The notes: generated by a model not told the origin, from the letters alone. Shown: positions 17,324-27,394, numbered from the stretch's first letter. The stretch is DNA of 64,000 nt from Pedobacter miscanthi (GCF_003315595.1 NZ_QNQU01000007.1:124001-188000), one strand, 5' to 3'. Made by a program: numbers and translations.

Positions 17324-18813
17324 TACGTCCGATTTCCATTTCCATTCTCTATGTAATTCACGCAGTTCACGCGGCCGTGTCCGGTGAAATTTGCCTGGGA
17401 GAGGGCCTGTATGGTTCCTATGGAACTGATCTTATGAAGATATACCTTGTAGTCTCCATTTTTATAAGTAGCAATTGCCAGGCAATCCACAGAATAAGTA
17501 ACATTTGCTGCAGGTTGCGGGTATTTGATGTGCTGTATACTGGTGACATTTTCGCCATCAGGCAGGGTAAGCTGTAAATTTTCAGGAAGAGAGGCCACAT
17601 CGGTCATGTATACCTTATTTCCTTTTGCATAATAGATATAGTCGGAATCGTGGTTTCCGCCAATCACATCCGCATTCATTAAACCATGTGTTACGGGAAC
17701 TGGTTTTGAATCTTGTATTAACGCTGGTGTACTAGTAGATGTTGATCCCGCCAAAGGATTATAAGTTGCATTCAGCCTTGCCAGATATCCATCGCCATTT
17801 GCCTTTCTAAACAGAACCAGCGCAATGCTTCTAAAGCCTGCATAACCAGCCATCCATATAGGCTCTGCGTTCATATTCTTTAACGCTGTACCTATAGCCG
17901 GACCGGAGTTTGCCAATGTTTTATAATCTGTATTGTCGATGGTGATGACTGATTTTGAGTTTTCATCAAAAGCAATTGTACAAGCACCTACGGCCCCTAT
18001 TGGGGACAAAAGATAAGAGGATGCGGGAAGATTGGCAAATAATGAACCCTTGTTCATAGCATATATTTTGCCGTCATTAATAATGTGCAGCAGGTTGGTG
18101 GCGGTAGGCTGGAAGATATTCTGAGGCTTCTTGACTGTCGGCTTGGTAAAAAACATATCTTCAAATCCCATTACCTTCTTTCCGTTATCTATTCTGAAAA
18201 TTGCGGCGTCCTGATCAGATACTACAGCTAGCACACTATAAAGATCAGAAGAAGTCAGGCCTTTTTTAAATGATCCTGCAAAAATCGACTTTATGGCCTT
18301 GCCTTTCAGACTACTTCCATTGAAATTGGAGATCCAGTTGTCAATCCTACCTCCCGAATAGATAAAGTCGAAATCAGTTTCCGCGCCGTCATCTTTGAGC
18401 AGATACCATCCGGTCATTGTTAAGGTAGATACGGTAAGCGAGCTGGTGATCAATTGGGTCACTGAAGTTTGTTTATTCTTTAAGTTGAATACCAGCGTGT
18501 ACTGGCCAGGATTTAACTGCACGTTATAATCCAGGTTTTTTGTCCTTGATATCGTATCACCCTTGGGAACAGTTCCGGATTGTACATTAAAATTGCCTGA
18601 AAATACAGTCCAGTAATAACTGTACTGCTCTTCGTTTTCTACAGTGGGGCTTATCTTTAATATATCACGATAGGTAAATACCTTGTATGAGGTTTCATAT
18701 CCTTTGATAACAGGTAAAGGCAAATCAGGCTTAAAGTCATTACCTTTATTTTTGACACAAGAGTAACTAAACAGGAGGAGCAGGCCTAGTACTAGCATAT
18801 ATAATTTTTTCAT
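17320..18813 (-). CDS. PKD-like family surface lipoprotein
   Basis: The 497-residue protein starts with a lipoprotein signal (LLLLFSYSC, lipobox Cys near residue 19). An Ig/PKD-like domain follows (residues about 30-130, with the motif YSYYWTVFSG). The C-terminal part has repeated beta-hairpin segments suggesting a propeller or beta-sandwich. This PKD-like lipoprotein is a regular partner of DUF4843 lipoproteins and SusCD in Bacteroidota. It probably sits on the outer face of the outer membrane and helps bind the ligand. No enzymatic motif is visible. Confidence 0.8.
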   Translation of the reverse strand: MKKLYMLVLGLLLLFSYSCVKNKGNDFKPDLPLPVIKGYETSYKVFTYRDILKISPTVENEEQYSYYWTVFSGNFNVQSGTVPKGDTISRTKNLDYNVQLNPGQYTLVFNLKNKQTSVTQLITSSLTVSTLTMTGWYLLKDDGAETDFDFIYSGGRIDNWISNFNGSSLKGKAIKSIFAGSFKKGLTSSDLYSVLAVVSDQDAAIFRIDNGKKVMGFEDMFFTKPTVKKPQNIFQPTATNLLHIINDGKIYAMNKGSLFANLPASSYLLSPIGAVGACTIAFDENSKSVITIDNTDYKTLANSGPAIGTALKNMNAEPIWMAGYAGFRSIALVLFRKANGDGYLARLNATYNPLAGSTSTSTPALIQDSKPVPVTHGLMNADVIGGNHDSDYIYYAKGNKVYMTDVASLPENLQLTLPDGENVTSIQHIKYPQPAANVTYSVDCLAIATYKNGDYKVYLHKISSIGTIQALSQANFTGHGRVNCVNYIENGNGNRTY

Positions 18814-18906
18814 CTTTCTATCTTTTATTTGTTTAATGCAATGAGGCTATCATTAACCGTCGATAGTCAATCATTAATAGAGATTATTTTTTTGTCCTAT
18901 CAGCAA

Positions 18907-19686
18907 TTATGGGAAGGTAACCAGGGGACTTCCGGGTGTATCTGTTTCCCTCATTGGTGCTTTACCACTTGCTATATTTGCAGGGTCATTATTATAGGTG
19001 ACCAAGGCCTGCTTTAGCAGATTCTTGTAATTAAGAGTGGCCGAAATGCTTGCTGCTTTCTGATACCAAGCATCGTCAATGCGCTCCTGCAATACATCTA
19101 TCATAAACTGGTGTTTACGTATGCTATATTTTCCAAATGCAACGAAAGCGCCTGCCTGCGACCCATCAACCCTCCAGGAATAAAACCGTTCCAATCTGTC
19201 GGAAAATCGTATGGCGACAGATCTACTTTGAACTTCTCCAAGTCCGAACTGAGCATTTGCAACCAATTCCAGACGTAAACGGTAACTATTGGCTTTCAGG
19301 CTCGGATCCCGCAGCAGCACCACCGGGATCATTGCTTTTACTGCATTTGCCTTTACTATCATAGAAGATTTTAAGGAGGCATCGTCCATTGCCAGATAAT
19401 GTACCCCCGGGACAGCGGGATTAGGTTCACCAGCTTCCGTTCTCTGTACCAGTTTAACCTCCCGATCAAAGTTTGCAGTTTTCCCTATTGTATTTACCTG
19501 GATGTAGACGGTATCTTTTATTGTTGAAGCCGGCTCATAAACAAAAGTTGAATTTATCGTGGCCGTATCAGTCATCTGTAGCCGGTCAATATCGGTATAA
19601 ACCAATAGCTCTGCTTTAGAACAGCCAGCCAATACCGCTAGCGAGATACAAACCAGTATAAAATATATTAATCTGTTAGTTTTCAT
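18907..19686 (-). CDS. DUF4843 domain lipoprotein
   Basis: The 259-residue protein has a lipoprotein signal ending at LAVLAGC and begins its mature part with an SKAELLVYTDIDRLQM segment typical of DUF4843. It lies 11 bp upstream of the DNA read after SusD, in the order SusC, SusD, DUF4843, PKD-like. Proteins of this type are thought to be accessory surface lipoproteins of SusCD systems, comparable in position to SusE/F. Biochemical function is unknown. Confidence 0.82.
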   Translation of the reverse strand: MKTNRLIYFILVCISLAVLAGCSKAELLVYTDIDRLQMTDTATINSTFVYEPASTIKDTVYIQVNTIGKTANFDREVKLVQRTEAGEPNPAVPGVHYLAMDDASLKSSMIVKANAVKAMIPVVLLRDPSLKANSYRLRLELVANAQFGLGEVQSRSVAIRFSDRLERFYSWRVDGSQAGAFVAFGKYSIRKHQFMIDVLQERIDDAWYQKAASISATLNYKNLLKQALVTYNNDPANIASGKAPMRETDTPGSPLVTFP

Positions 19687-19697
19687 TAGTTCTTGAT

Positions 19698-21197
19698 TTA
19701 GTTGATTTCACGGTCTGGTTTGGGAACAATGTATTTGGCGGGTGTTGCGTTATAGTACACCGAGGTCCAGCTTGCAGGCAAAGTGGTTACATTATATCTT
19801 TTGTAAGTAAAGAAGCTTTGTCCTTCCCCATAGAGTTCACGGACATATTCCCTGATCATTTTATTTTTTCTGTCTGTCATCCAGTCTGCATTGTTAAACG
19901 CCGTAAAAGGAATTCCTTTTTTGCTGCAAAAAACAAGATAACTGGCTTCTGCACTTGCCTTTGTGTCTGCACATTCAGTTAGGATTAGGTACATTTCACT
20001 TAAACGAATCAAGGGAACCTGGAGGGTTTGGGAAGCTGATGAGGCAGGCTTCTGGATAAACTTTTTGAAGGTTGCATAACTGGTAAGCCCTGTAAAACTT
20101 TTGTACGTCCACATTTGCCCCTTCCATCGGATGTCTGAAGTTCTTTCTGCTACTGGAAAAAGGTTATTTAGGTAGTAGAATCCATCCTGGTCCGCAAAAT
20201 CATATCGCTGAAGACCGCCACTATTGTTTCCAAACAGTGAATTGGCAATCGCTTCGAGGTTATATACACTTAGGGCCATGATATGTTCTGATGGCATGGT
20301 ATAATCCTGGGCTGCACGGTCACTTTCCTCACCCAGCCTAAATGTTGGTTTTCCGGTTTGATTTACTGCATCAACGACCATCTGCGCATATTTGGCCGCA
20401 TTCACTTTATTTGCAGCATCAGAAGACGCCAGCCAAAGGTATACCCGGGCTTTTAAGGCAAGAACAGCGTAGTAATTCATTCGCACCTGTCTATATTCAA
20501 GGTAGTTGTCGCTGATAACAGCCTGATCAAGCGGGCCAGGATTTAGCTGTGCAATCGAATATTTACGGATAGGGTCAACATCTTTCAGCAGCGTCTCTGC
20601 CTGATCCAGATCAGCAAGCACAGCTTTAGCAAATTCCTGGTATGAGATTGGTAGGTGGGTATCTTTGGTTACTGTTTTTACATAAGGAAGAACTAGGCCA
20701 ATTCCGGGGCTGGAAGGAACCGGACCAAACATACGCAGGGCATCGAAATGGCAAAAGGCCCTTAATGCCAAGGATTCTCCCTTGGTAATTGCATAATTTC
20801 CGTCAGAGAAAACAGCCTTTTTTTCATCAATTTTCTCCAGGATGCTGTTTACGTCGGCAATAACCTTGTACAGATCCTGGTAGGTGGCGTCATTCCATTC
20901 CCGAACAGTCTGATCGGTATATTTTCCAGCGATTAAAGCTGGTATGGCTGTATTGGCACTATTGGTATTGTCCCAGTTACCAGCCATATATTCTATATTC
21001 CCCCACATTAAAGAACCTCCGTAAATATTACCGCTTTTCATGCGGATATATGCGCCGGTAAGGACGTCACGAAAGCCTTTTTGTGTTTTAAATAATTCAT
21101 CCTGAGTAGTCTCACCATGCGGTTTTACATCAAGGAATTTTTTGCAACCTGTAGATAGAATACCTACAAGCATTATCATTGTAAATACTTTTTTCAT
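19698..21197 (-). CDS. SusD/RagB family outer-membrane lipoprotein
   Basis: The start was set at 21197, where a lipoprotein signal begins (MKKVFTMIMLVGILSTGC, Cys18). The frame to 21317 would add 40 residues overlapping the SusC gene. The mature 480 residues show the SusD pattern: DVKPHGETTQDELFKTQKGF near the N-terminus, helical TPR-like segments such as AKARVYLWLAS, and a C-terminal LIRLSEMYLILTECA block. It forms the lid of the SusC transporter and binds the substrate at the surface. The gene begins 10 bp after SusC. Confidence 0.95.
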   Translation of the reverse strand: MKKVFTMIMLVGILSTGCKKFLDVKPHGETTQDELFKTQKGFRDVLTGAYIRMKSGNIYGGSLMWGNIEYMAGNWDNTNSANTAIPALIAGKYTDQTVREWNDATYQDLYKVIADVNSILEKIDEKKAVFSDGNYAITKGESLALRAFCHFDALRMFGPVPSSPGIGLVLPYVKTVTKDTHLPISYQEFAKAVLADLDQAETLLKDVDPIRKYSIAQLNPGPLDQAVISDNYLEYRQVRMNYYAVLALKARVYLWLASSDAANKVNAAKYAQMVVDAVNQTGKPTFRLGEESDRAAQDYTMPSEHIMALSVYNLEAIANSLFGNNSGGLQRYDFADQDGFYYLNNLFPVAERTSDIRWKGQMWTYKSFTGLTSYATFKKFIQKPASSASQTLQVPLIRLSEMYLILTECADTKASAEASYLVFCSKKGIPFTAFNNADWMTDRKNKMIREYVRELYGEGQSFFTYKRYNVTTLPASWTSVYYNATPAKYIVPKPDREIN

Positions 21198-21207
21198 GAC
21201 TCTGTTT

Positions 21208-24200
21208 TTAAAACGATGTATATAAAGACATTGAAAACTGCCTGGTAAAAGGATAACCTGTACCACGTTCCTGACGAACACTCGAAATATAAAATAGCTC
21301 TCCGGTATTCGCTGCAAGGGATAATGATCGCATACCGAAGCGGTTAAGGATTTTCTTATCCGTTACTTCATAAGACAAAAGAACATTCTGGCAGGTTATC
21401 GTGTTTTCATTTTGCACGAAACGCGATGAGGGGAAAACTTTTGATGTTTCATTGATCCCCCTAAAGTAAGCGACATCTCCAGGCTGTTTCCATCTGTCAA
21501 AGTAAACCCGTTCATCTACATTAAATTGTCTGTCGGCATTTTCTACTTTATCAATTAGTGTCTGATTGTAAATCTGACCACCAAAACGGAAGCCAAATGA
21601 AGCATTAAAAGTGAAATTTCCGTATCGGAACAACGTGCTGAAATTACCCCGATATTTAGGCTGATCAATACCCACATCTACCCGGTCATTAGAATTCCAT
21701 GTGTAGCTTACCTGTCCGTTCTTATTCAGGAAGAGTTCCTTGCCTGTACTTGGATCAATACCCAATGAGCGTACTGCATAAATGGTGTATTGTGATGCAC
21801 CTTCTTTGATAATTTTATTTAAGCTATACATAGCCGGGCCTGTTGGATTTTCCAGCTTTCTATTGACTTCCTTCATAGCCTCAGACAGCTCAACGATTTT
21901 ATCTTTATTATACACCATGCTTCCAGTCAGCGACCAGGAGAATCTTTTTGTATTATTCCTAATGACCCATACACTCGCTGTTAATTCATAGCCCTTTGAT
22001 TCTACCGCACCAATATTTTCATTGTAGGTGGTAAATCCATTGGCATATGGCAGATCCAGCGAAGAAAGCAAGTTAGAGGTTCTTTCCAGATAAACATCTC
22101 CTACCACGTTCACCCTGTTTTTAAACAGGGTCATTTCTAAGCCTACGTTATATTTATTGGTTTGCTGCCATTCCAGATCCGGGTTTCCCAATGAATTCTG
22201 ACGTGCACCTAGCCACGTTTTATAACGGTCATTGGTGATATAGCTAAAGGTCCCTAATGCCTGGTAAGCATCAAATTGTGTTGTTCCCGTTGAGCCATAA
22301 GATCCCCTTAACTTCAGGTAATCTATAAACTTCAGGTTGTCTTTTATGAAAGATTCATAATGCATGTTCCAGCCTAAACCAGCGGACCAGAAAGGTGCAA
22401 AACGGCGGTTGACCCCAAATTGGGAAGCGCCATCCAAGCGGTAGGACAGGTCGATAAGGTAACGGTCTTTTAGGGCATAATTTACGTTCGCAAGCGCACC
22501 AACCCTGCGTTTGGTAGATTCAAGTCCACTTGGCGCACCATTTTGCTTATACTGTAGCGCCATTGATAATAAATCAATTGACTCATCGGGGTAACCTTCC
22601 AGATTAAATGTATAGTTTTTGGTATTGCTTTCAGACACATCAAGATTAATCCCTGCATATATCCTGTGGATGCCTGCGAAAAGGTTAGAGTAACTTGCTG
22701 AAAAATTACCCGTGTAGCTAAAATCCTTTCCGCTGGAATAATCATAACTTCCCTTCCTGAAAATATCAGCGTCACTATATGAAGCAAACGAAGAATGTTC
22801 TGCAGGTTTAAAATCATCTACGTTACTCAAATTCCCGGCTACCCCGACACCACTTCGCAGATACAATCCTTTGATGGGTGTCCATTCCAACTGAAAATTA
22901 TCCGTAATTGAAGTGTAGGTCTGGATATCAAAAGTGTTCAGTGTTGCATCATATAACGGATTTGCATAAGGCTTACCGACATTATTGCCAAATGAAGAAT
23001 AATCATAATTATAAGGACTAAAAAACTTAACCACATTTCCGGCCGCATCGTAAGGCGCCCAATATGGATTCAGTTTAGCATAGTCGGCAAAAGACCCGTA
23101 AGGGGATTGGGTCGCTTTTGTTTGACCTACTACGAGATTATTTCGGAAAGTTAGCTCTTTATACCTGTAAGATAGATTAATTGTTCCATTGAAGGTGCGT
23201 CTTCCGGACTCTTTCATCACCCCGTTTTGCTGGTTATATTGCAGGCCAAGGTCATATCTGAATGTTTGATCGCCACCTTCAATTTTCAGATTATGATTCT
23301 GATCAACCTGAGTACGCAAGGGTATCGAAAGCCAATCGGTATTCACTCCCTTTTTCACCTGGCTCAACACCTGGTTATAATATTGTTCAAGTCCTATATT
23401 GGCATCCGGGCTTTTGGTCGGGCTTTCATAAAAATGGGATAGACGTTCGAGTTCAAGTTTATCTGCCGAATTGAGCAGGTTGTAACTGCTTAGATCTGGA
23501 ACGCTTAAGTTCAGGCCTACCCTATAGCTAAGTTTTAAACTTCCTGGCTCAGGCTCTTTAGTTTTGATCACCACTACTCCGTTTGCTCCACGGGAACCGT
23601 AAAGCGCTGTCGCGGAACCATCTTTCAATAGGGTAACAGACTGGATTTCATTATTGTCCAGATCCATCATTCTTTGCAGCGTGGTTTCAAATCCGTCTAA
23701 AATTATAAGCGGAATATTCAATGCACCAGAAGTCTGGTCCTGAAGCTGGTCAATATTTGGCAAGTTCCTCGCTCCCCTGATCTGGATATCCGGAATTTTA
23801 TTCGGGTCAGAGCCTGAGGTATTGTTTGGAATTACGTAGAAGGAAGGGTCTATATTACCTAATGTGGTAAACAGGTTGCGTCCTTGAAACTGCTTTAGTT
23901 CTACATCGGTTATTACTTTTGCCGCACCGGTATAACTTTCTTTTTTCTTATTGAAAATCCCCGTAACCACCACATCGTCCATTTTATTATCAATGGCATT
24001 GAGGGTTATCTTTAATGAGGTCGCTGCCGCAACTTCTTTGGTTTGATAGCCAATAAAAGAGATTTCAAGAATGGCCTTGCTGTCAATATTTCTTAGTTCA
24101 AATACACCTTTGTCATTGGTGACAGCCACCTTTTTTGTATTTTTAACTTTAACGGTGGCCCCGTTTAACCCGATCCCTTTTTCATCCACGACCATACCGC

Positions 24201-24609
24201 TAATATCGATATCAGAAAAGTTTGGGCTTACTTTATCGGGAATGGGGGTATCTTTCTTCGACACCACTACGAATTTGTCTTCGATGGAATATTCTAGCGA
24301 CTGATCTGCAAAGAGTATCCTCAGTACCTCTTTAAGTTCCATACCCTTAACATTGATTGTTACTTTTTTGGAATCGCTTAAGGCATTAGTTGATACCAGA
24401 AAATCGAGCCCTGTCAGATCGCTGATCTTATCGAATACTTTGGATAGGTTAGCATTCTTTTCACTGAGTGAGATCTTCTGAGCAAATGTTGACGCGCTTA
24501 CCTGCATCAGGCAGGCTGTCATAAGCAAGATCAGTATTCTCATAGTCCTGAAAAATTGTTGGGCATAGGCTAGCCGCCTCCCACATAGTTTAGGGTAAAA
24601 TTTGTACAT
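21208..24609 (-). CDS. SusC/RagA TonB-linked outer-membrane transporter with STN domain
   Basis: The start was placed at 24609 (MYKFYPKLCGRRLAYAQQF), giving 1133 residues. The frame reaches 24690, but the extra N-terminus is not signal-like. A signal segment ends at SASTFAQ. Residues about 45-105 are an STN domain, the module that signals to FecR. Residues about 115-195 are a carboxypeptidase-regulatory-like domain. The plug then begins with DDVVVTGIF and contains LKDGSATALYGSRGANGVV, the SusC signature. The remainder is the 22-strand barrel, ending in an aromatic residue (Phe). The STN domain together with the upstream sigma/FecR genes implies substrate-dependent trans-envelope autoregulation. 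Confidence 0.95.
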   Translation of the reverse strand: MYKFYPKLCGRRLAYAQQFFRTMRILILLMTACLMQVSASTFAQKISLSEKNANLSKVFDKISDLTGLDFLVSTNALSDSKKVTINVKGMELKEVLRILFADQSLEYSIEDKFVVVSKKDTPIPDKVSPNFSDIDISGMVVDEKGIGLNGATVKVKNTKKVAVTNDKGVFELRNIDSKAILEISFIGYQTKEVAAATSLKITLNAIDNKMDDVVVTGIFNKKKESYTGAAKVITDVELKQFQGRNLFTTLGNIDPSFYVIPNNTSGSDPNKIPDIQIRGARNLPNIDQLQDQTSGALNIPLIILDGFETTLQRMMDLDNNEIQSVTLLKDGSATALYGSRGANGVVVIKTKEPEPGSLKLSYRVGLNLSVPDLSSYNLLNSADKLELERLSHFYESPTKSPDANIGLEQYYNQVLSQVKKGVNTDWLSIPLRTQVDQNHNLKIEGGDQTFRYDLGLQYNQQNGVMKESGRRTFNGTINLSYRYKELTFRNNLVVGQTKATQSPYGSFADYAKLNPYWAPYDAAGNVVKFFSPYNYDYSSFGNNVGKPYANPLYDATLNTFDIQTYTSITDNFQLEWTPIKGLYLRSGVGVAGNLSNVDDFKPAEHSSFASYSDADIFRKGSYDYSSGKDFSYTGNFSASYSNLFAGIHRIYAGINLDVSESNTKNYTFNLEGYPDESIDLLSMALQYKQNGAPSGLESTKRRVGALANVNYALKDRYLIDLSYRLDGASQFGVNRRFAPFWSAGLGWNMHYESFIKDNLKFIDYLKLRGSYGSTGTTQFDAYQALGTFSYITNDRYKTWLGARQNSLGNPDLEWQQTNKYNVGLEMTLFKNRVNVVGDVYLERTSNLLSSLDLPYANGFTTYNENIGAVESKGYELTASVWVIRNNTKRFSWSLTGSMVYNKDKIVELSEAMKEVNRKLENPTGPAMYSLNKIIKEGASQYTIYAVRSLGIDPSTGKELFLNKNGQVSYTWNSNDRVDVGIDQPKYRGNFSTLFRYGNFTFNASFGFRFGGQIYNQTLIDKVENADRQFNVDERVYFDRWKQPGDVAYFRGINETSKVFPSSRFVQNENTITCQNVLLSYEVTDKKILNRFGMRSLSLAANTGELFYISSVRQERGTGYPFTRQFSMSLYTSF

Positions 24610-24738
24610 TTGATTGTTTGGTTTGTTGATAATTTGTTTCCAGCAATGTATTGGTAAGACCGAACCATAGATCAGGGGTGTTTCCAGCACTCTTGATCTT
24701 TTTTTTCAGTCTTACATGTATTAAAAATGGTCGGGTAG

Positions 24739-25905
24739 CTATTTCAGTACATAAACTTTTCTCCCTTCGACCTTAAAGTTTACCTCTTTTGTTTTTGCAA
24801 GCATTCTCAATACCTGACTTATATTTCGGTTCATATTGATTTTTCCATTTAAAGCTACCTGGGGAACAATGCCTTGCGGATAAATTATTTCAACATTGTA
24901 CCATCTGGCAATTTGTCTCATCACGACGGAAAGCTGTTCATCAGTATACCTGAAATAGCCTTTCCTCCATGCCACAGCTTCATCAATATTCCCTTGGGCA
25001 ACCTGAATTGTGTTATCGGTGACGCTGGACTGTTGCCCTGGTTCTAATATCCTCACACCCTTTTTTGAGGAAACCTTTACCATACCTTCAATAAGGATTG
25101 TTGTAATGCTGCTTTCATCATCATAGGCATTCACATTAAAATGTGTTCCCAGAACCTCTGTTTCCTGTTTGTTGGTGGTGACAATAAAAGGGTGTGCTTT
25201 ATCTTTTGCAATCTCAAAATACCCCTCACCCTTTAAGGTTACCCTTCTTTCTTTAAGCGAACTAAAACTAGTGGGGTATTTAAGTGAAGAAGCAGCATTT
25301 AAATAAACGAGAGACCCATCCGGCAAACGCACCTGTGTCTGTTCCCCCTTTGTGGTTGACAAGGTGTTGTACTCGAGTACTACTGGTGTTTTATCTGTTA
25401 CCTGATAGATAACTTGCCCATTTTTTGATTTGATAATCTTCACCCCGGATTGGCTGGCAATATTTCCGGAAGATATATCTTTAATCAGAATTTTTTTTCC
25501 GTTGCCCAATGTTAATGTAGCACCCTGTTTGCCTGGAGCAACGTCGTTATTGGCTGCTATCCGCTCAGATTTGACCCTGTTACCATCTTGATTATTAAAA
25601 ATCCAGATGCTAAAAACGATCACTGTTACAGCTGCAACGGCCACAGCAATTCTTAGCCAAAGCCTAATGGTTGGTTTGCTACTTACTTGTGAACTTATCC
25701 GACTAAAGATATCTTCACTAATCCTGGCATCAAGATCCGGATAATTATTTTCCGAAAATTCCGCATAAACCTCAAATAGCACAGCTTTTACGAGGTCTTC
25801 CATCACTGGATTACGAAAGTTCCCCTCGAGCTCCAAAAGCTCTTCCCTGCTGGCGATACCGTCGAGATATTGCTTGCATAAATAAGCTATTCTGTCTTTA
25901 TCCAT
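24739..25905 (-). CDS. FecR-family anti-sigma factor
   Basis: The 388-residue protein has an N-terminal cytoplasmic helical part (1-80), one membrane segment (residues about 83-104, LRIAVAVAAVTVIVFSIWIF) and a periplasmic FecR domain marked by VRLPDGSLVYLNAASSLKYP and GEGYFEIAKDKAHPF. It ends with a DUF4974-type domain. It would hold the adjacent ECF sigma factor until the STN domain of SusC signals occupancy. It lies between the sigma gene and susC, in the same orientation. Confidence 0.94.
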   Translation of the reverse strand: MDKDRIAYLCKQYLDGIASREELLELEGNFRNPVMEDLVKAVLFEVYAEFSENNYPDLDARISEDIFSRISSQVSSKPTIRLWLRIAVAVAAVTVIVFSIWIFNNQDGNRVKSERIAANNDVAPGKQGATLTLGNGKKILIKDISSGNIASQSGVKIIKSKNGQVIYQVTDKTPVVLEYNTLSTTKGEQTQVRLPDGSLVYLNAASSLKYPTSFSSLKERRVTLKGEGYFEIAKDKAHPFIVTTNKQETEVLGTHFNVNAYDDESSITTILIEGMVKVSSKKGVRILEPGQQSSVTDNTIQVAQGNIDEAVAWRKGYFRYTDEQLSVVMRQIARWYNVEIIYPQGIVPQVALNGKINMNRNISQVLRMLAKTKEVNFKVEGRKVYVLK

Positions 25906-25968
25906 TTACACTCATTTATTATATAGACGAGTGAAAGGAAACTTAGGGTATAGCGGGAATAAAAAAAA

Positions 25969-26568
25969 TTAGAGAAGCCTGAAAAGCCTGAAGATAATCA
26001 GGATAGAGGCCACATCAGTGTGTTTAGACAAGTAGTCTCTCAGGAAGCGGAGAGAGAGTTTCATATAAAGTTTAACCGTGTTAATAGAAATACCTAGCTT
26101 GAGGGCAACTTCCTCATATTTCAACCCTTTTTGATGGCATAATTCATAAACCAGTTTTTGCTGAACAGGAAGTTCTTCAATGCCTTGCTGCAAAACCCTT
26201 CTGGTATCATCGAGAACTATTTTTTCCTCGGTTTCATTATGAGCTTCAACCCATCTTGCCCTTATTTCGGTTTCAGAACTCAAAATAAGCTTGGATTTTC
26301 GAAATACATCTAATGCTCCGTTACGGCTAATCCTTACGATATAACTTTCCAGATTTTGTACGTTCATTACCTCACTGCGCACATTCCAGAGTTTTAGAAA
26401 AGTTTCCTGTACATTCTCCTCAGCGAGTTCTTCAGACTTTAAAAGATGAAGCGCATATTTATAAATACTATTGCTGTAGGCGTCATAAATTCTGCGAAAC
26501 GCATGCTGATCACTTGCCGCAAGTTTCCCTAGCAGATCAGTTTCATTAACCAGCGATTTAATCTCCAT
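25969..26568 (-). CDS. ECF RNA polymerase sigma factor (FecI-like)
   Basis: The 199-residue protein has a sigma region 2 (IYKYALHLLKSEELAEENVQ, then ETFLKLWNVR) and a region 4 helix-turn-helix (YEEVALKLGISINTVKLYM). It precedes the FecR gene by 63 bp and should direct transcription of the susC operon. The C-terminus continues past region 4 with a hydrophobic tail (SILIIFRLFRLL), seen in some Bacteroidota ECF factors. Confidence 0.94.
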   Translation of the reverse strand: MEIKSLVNETDLLGKLAASDQHAFRRIYDAYSNSIYKYALHLLKSEELAEENVQETFLKLWNVRSEVMNVQNLESYIVRISRNGALDVFRKSKLILSSETEIRARWVEAHNETEEKIVLDDTRRVLQQGIEELPVQQKLVYELCHQKGLKYEEVALKLGISINTVKLYMKLSLRFLRDYLSKHTDVASILIIFRLFRLL

Positions 26569-27038
26569 CTATATATCTATCAAACAGTTATATTCTTTCA
26601 ACAAATTTGTACAATATTAAGGGAATTATCAGCATCTAAAAGCAGAATTCTCTTGCAGATTATTCTATTATACCAATAAATTAATTAAATCAAATACATT
26701 CTGAATTCTGTAACCTCCAAGGCTAAGGGAATGAGGGCCATTATAACCTTTAACAATGCTCACATTTCTATCATTTGTTCCTATAAATATCAGCGGGAGG
26801 TGCATATGGAATACGTAGCAGAAATACATTACCAGCGCGGTCGCTTAGTGGAAAGGAATTATCCTATTAGGGTTTATTTTAGGAGCAGCTTAACTTATGG
26901 AGTTTTTTATTAGGTGGCATTCATGCTTCCTAACTATTGAATACATGACTAACTAAGAATTATCGCTTCCCATGGATAGAAACTCTTTACCGGAATAAAA
27001 GAAGGGTAGGAAAGCTAATTGCTTTCCTACCCCTGATA
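26569..27038. other. 470-bp intergenic region
   Basis: This region probably contains the promoter of the sigma/FecR/SusCD operon at its left end and a strong terminator (27004-27032) at its right end. A 35-codon plus-strand frame from 26806 is preceded by GGGAGG but resembles nothing I know, and I do not call it. Confidence 0.4.
27004..27032 (-). terminator. Strong hairpin after the Lys/Met-rich gene
   Basis: GGGTAGGAAAGC (27004-27015) and GCTTTCCTACCC (27021-27032) form a perfect 12-bp stem with a 5-base loop. On the minus strand it lies 7 bp after the stop and is followed by TTCTTTTATTCC. Confidence 0.8.
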
Positions 27039-27299
27039 TTACATTTTGCCTTTTGACATTTTTTCTTTTGCCATTTTGGATTCCATTTTGGCTTTTTTCA
27101 TGGAATCGGTTTTCATTTTTGACATCTTATTGTTTTCCATTTTGTCCATTTTCTTTTTCTCTGTTTTATCTTCTTTCATCTTAGACATTTTTTCCTTTTC
27201 CTGTCTAAAAGAGCCTGCGAAAGTTGGAATTGAAAGGGTTACTGTTAACAATGAGGCTAAAAGCAGTTTACCTGCTGATTTTAAGATTTGATTTTTCAT
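27039..27299 (-). CDS. Small secreted Lys/Met-rich protein
   Basis: The 86-residue protein has a signal peptide (LLLASLLTVTLSIPTFAG). The mature part is built almost entirely of Lys, Met, Glu, Asp and Ser, with repeated MSKMK, KMDKME and KMSKG units at irregular 5-8 residue spacing. Similar Bacteroidota proteins are annotated as pentapeptide MxKDx-like repeats. The Met-rich composition could bind soft metals such as copper or scavenge oxidants as methionine sulfoxide; both are guesses. It is monocistronic with its own terminator. The opposite-strand frame over the same bases is a shadow. Confidence 0.75.
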   Translation of the reverse strand: MKNQILKSAGKLLLASLLTVTLSIPTFAGSFRQEKEKMSKMKEDKTEKKKMDKMENNKMSKMKTDSMKKAKMESKMAKEKMSKGKM

Positions 27300-27394
27300 G
27301 TTATTCTATTTTGTTTATCTGTTTGTCGTTGGAATACAAAATTCCTTACAGCAAAATCATTTTTTATTTTTTCCTTATATTTTATCAAAACAAA

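Noticed and set aside
26731..26913. 60-codon plus-strand ORF with an internal ATG preceded by GGGAGG
   Set aside because: The good ribosome-binding sequence is unusual here, but the 35-residue product has no recognisable feature and no downstream partner.
27046..27291. 81-codon Phe/Ile-rich plus-strand ORF
   Set aside because: Antisense of the Lys/Met-rich gene; Lys and Met codons read as Phe and His/Phe-type codons in reverse.
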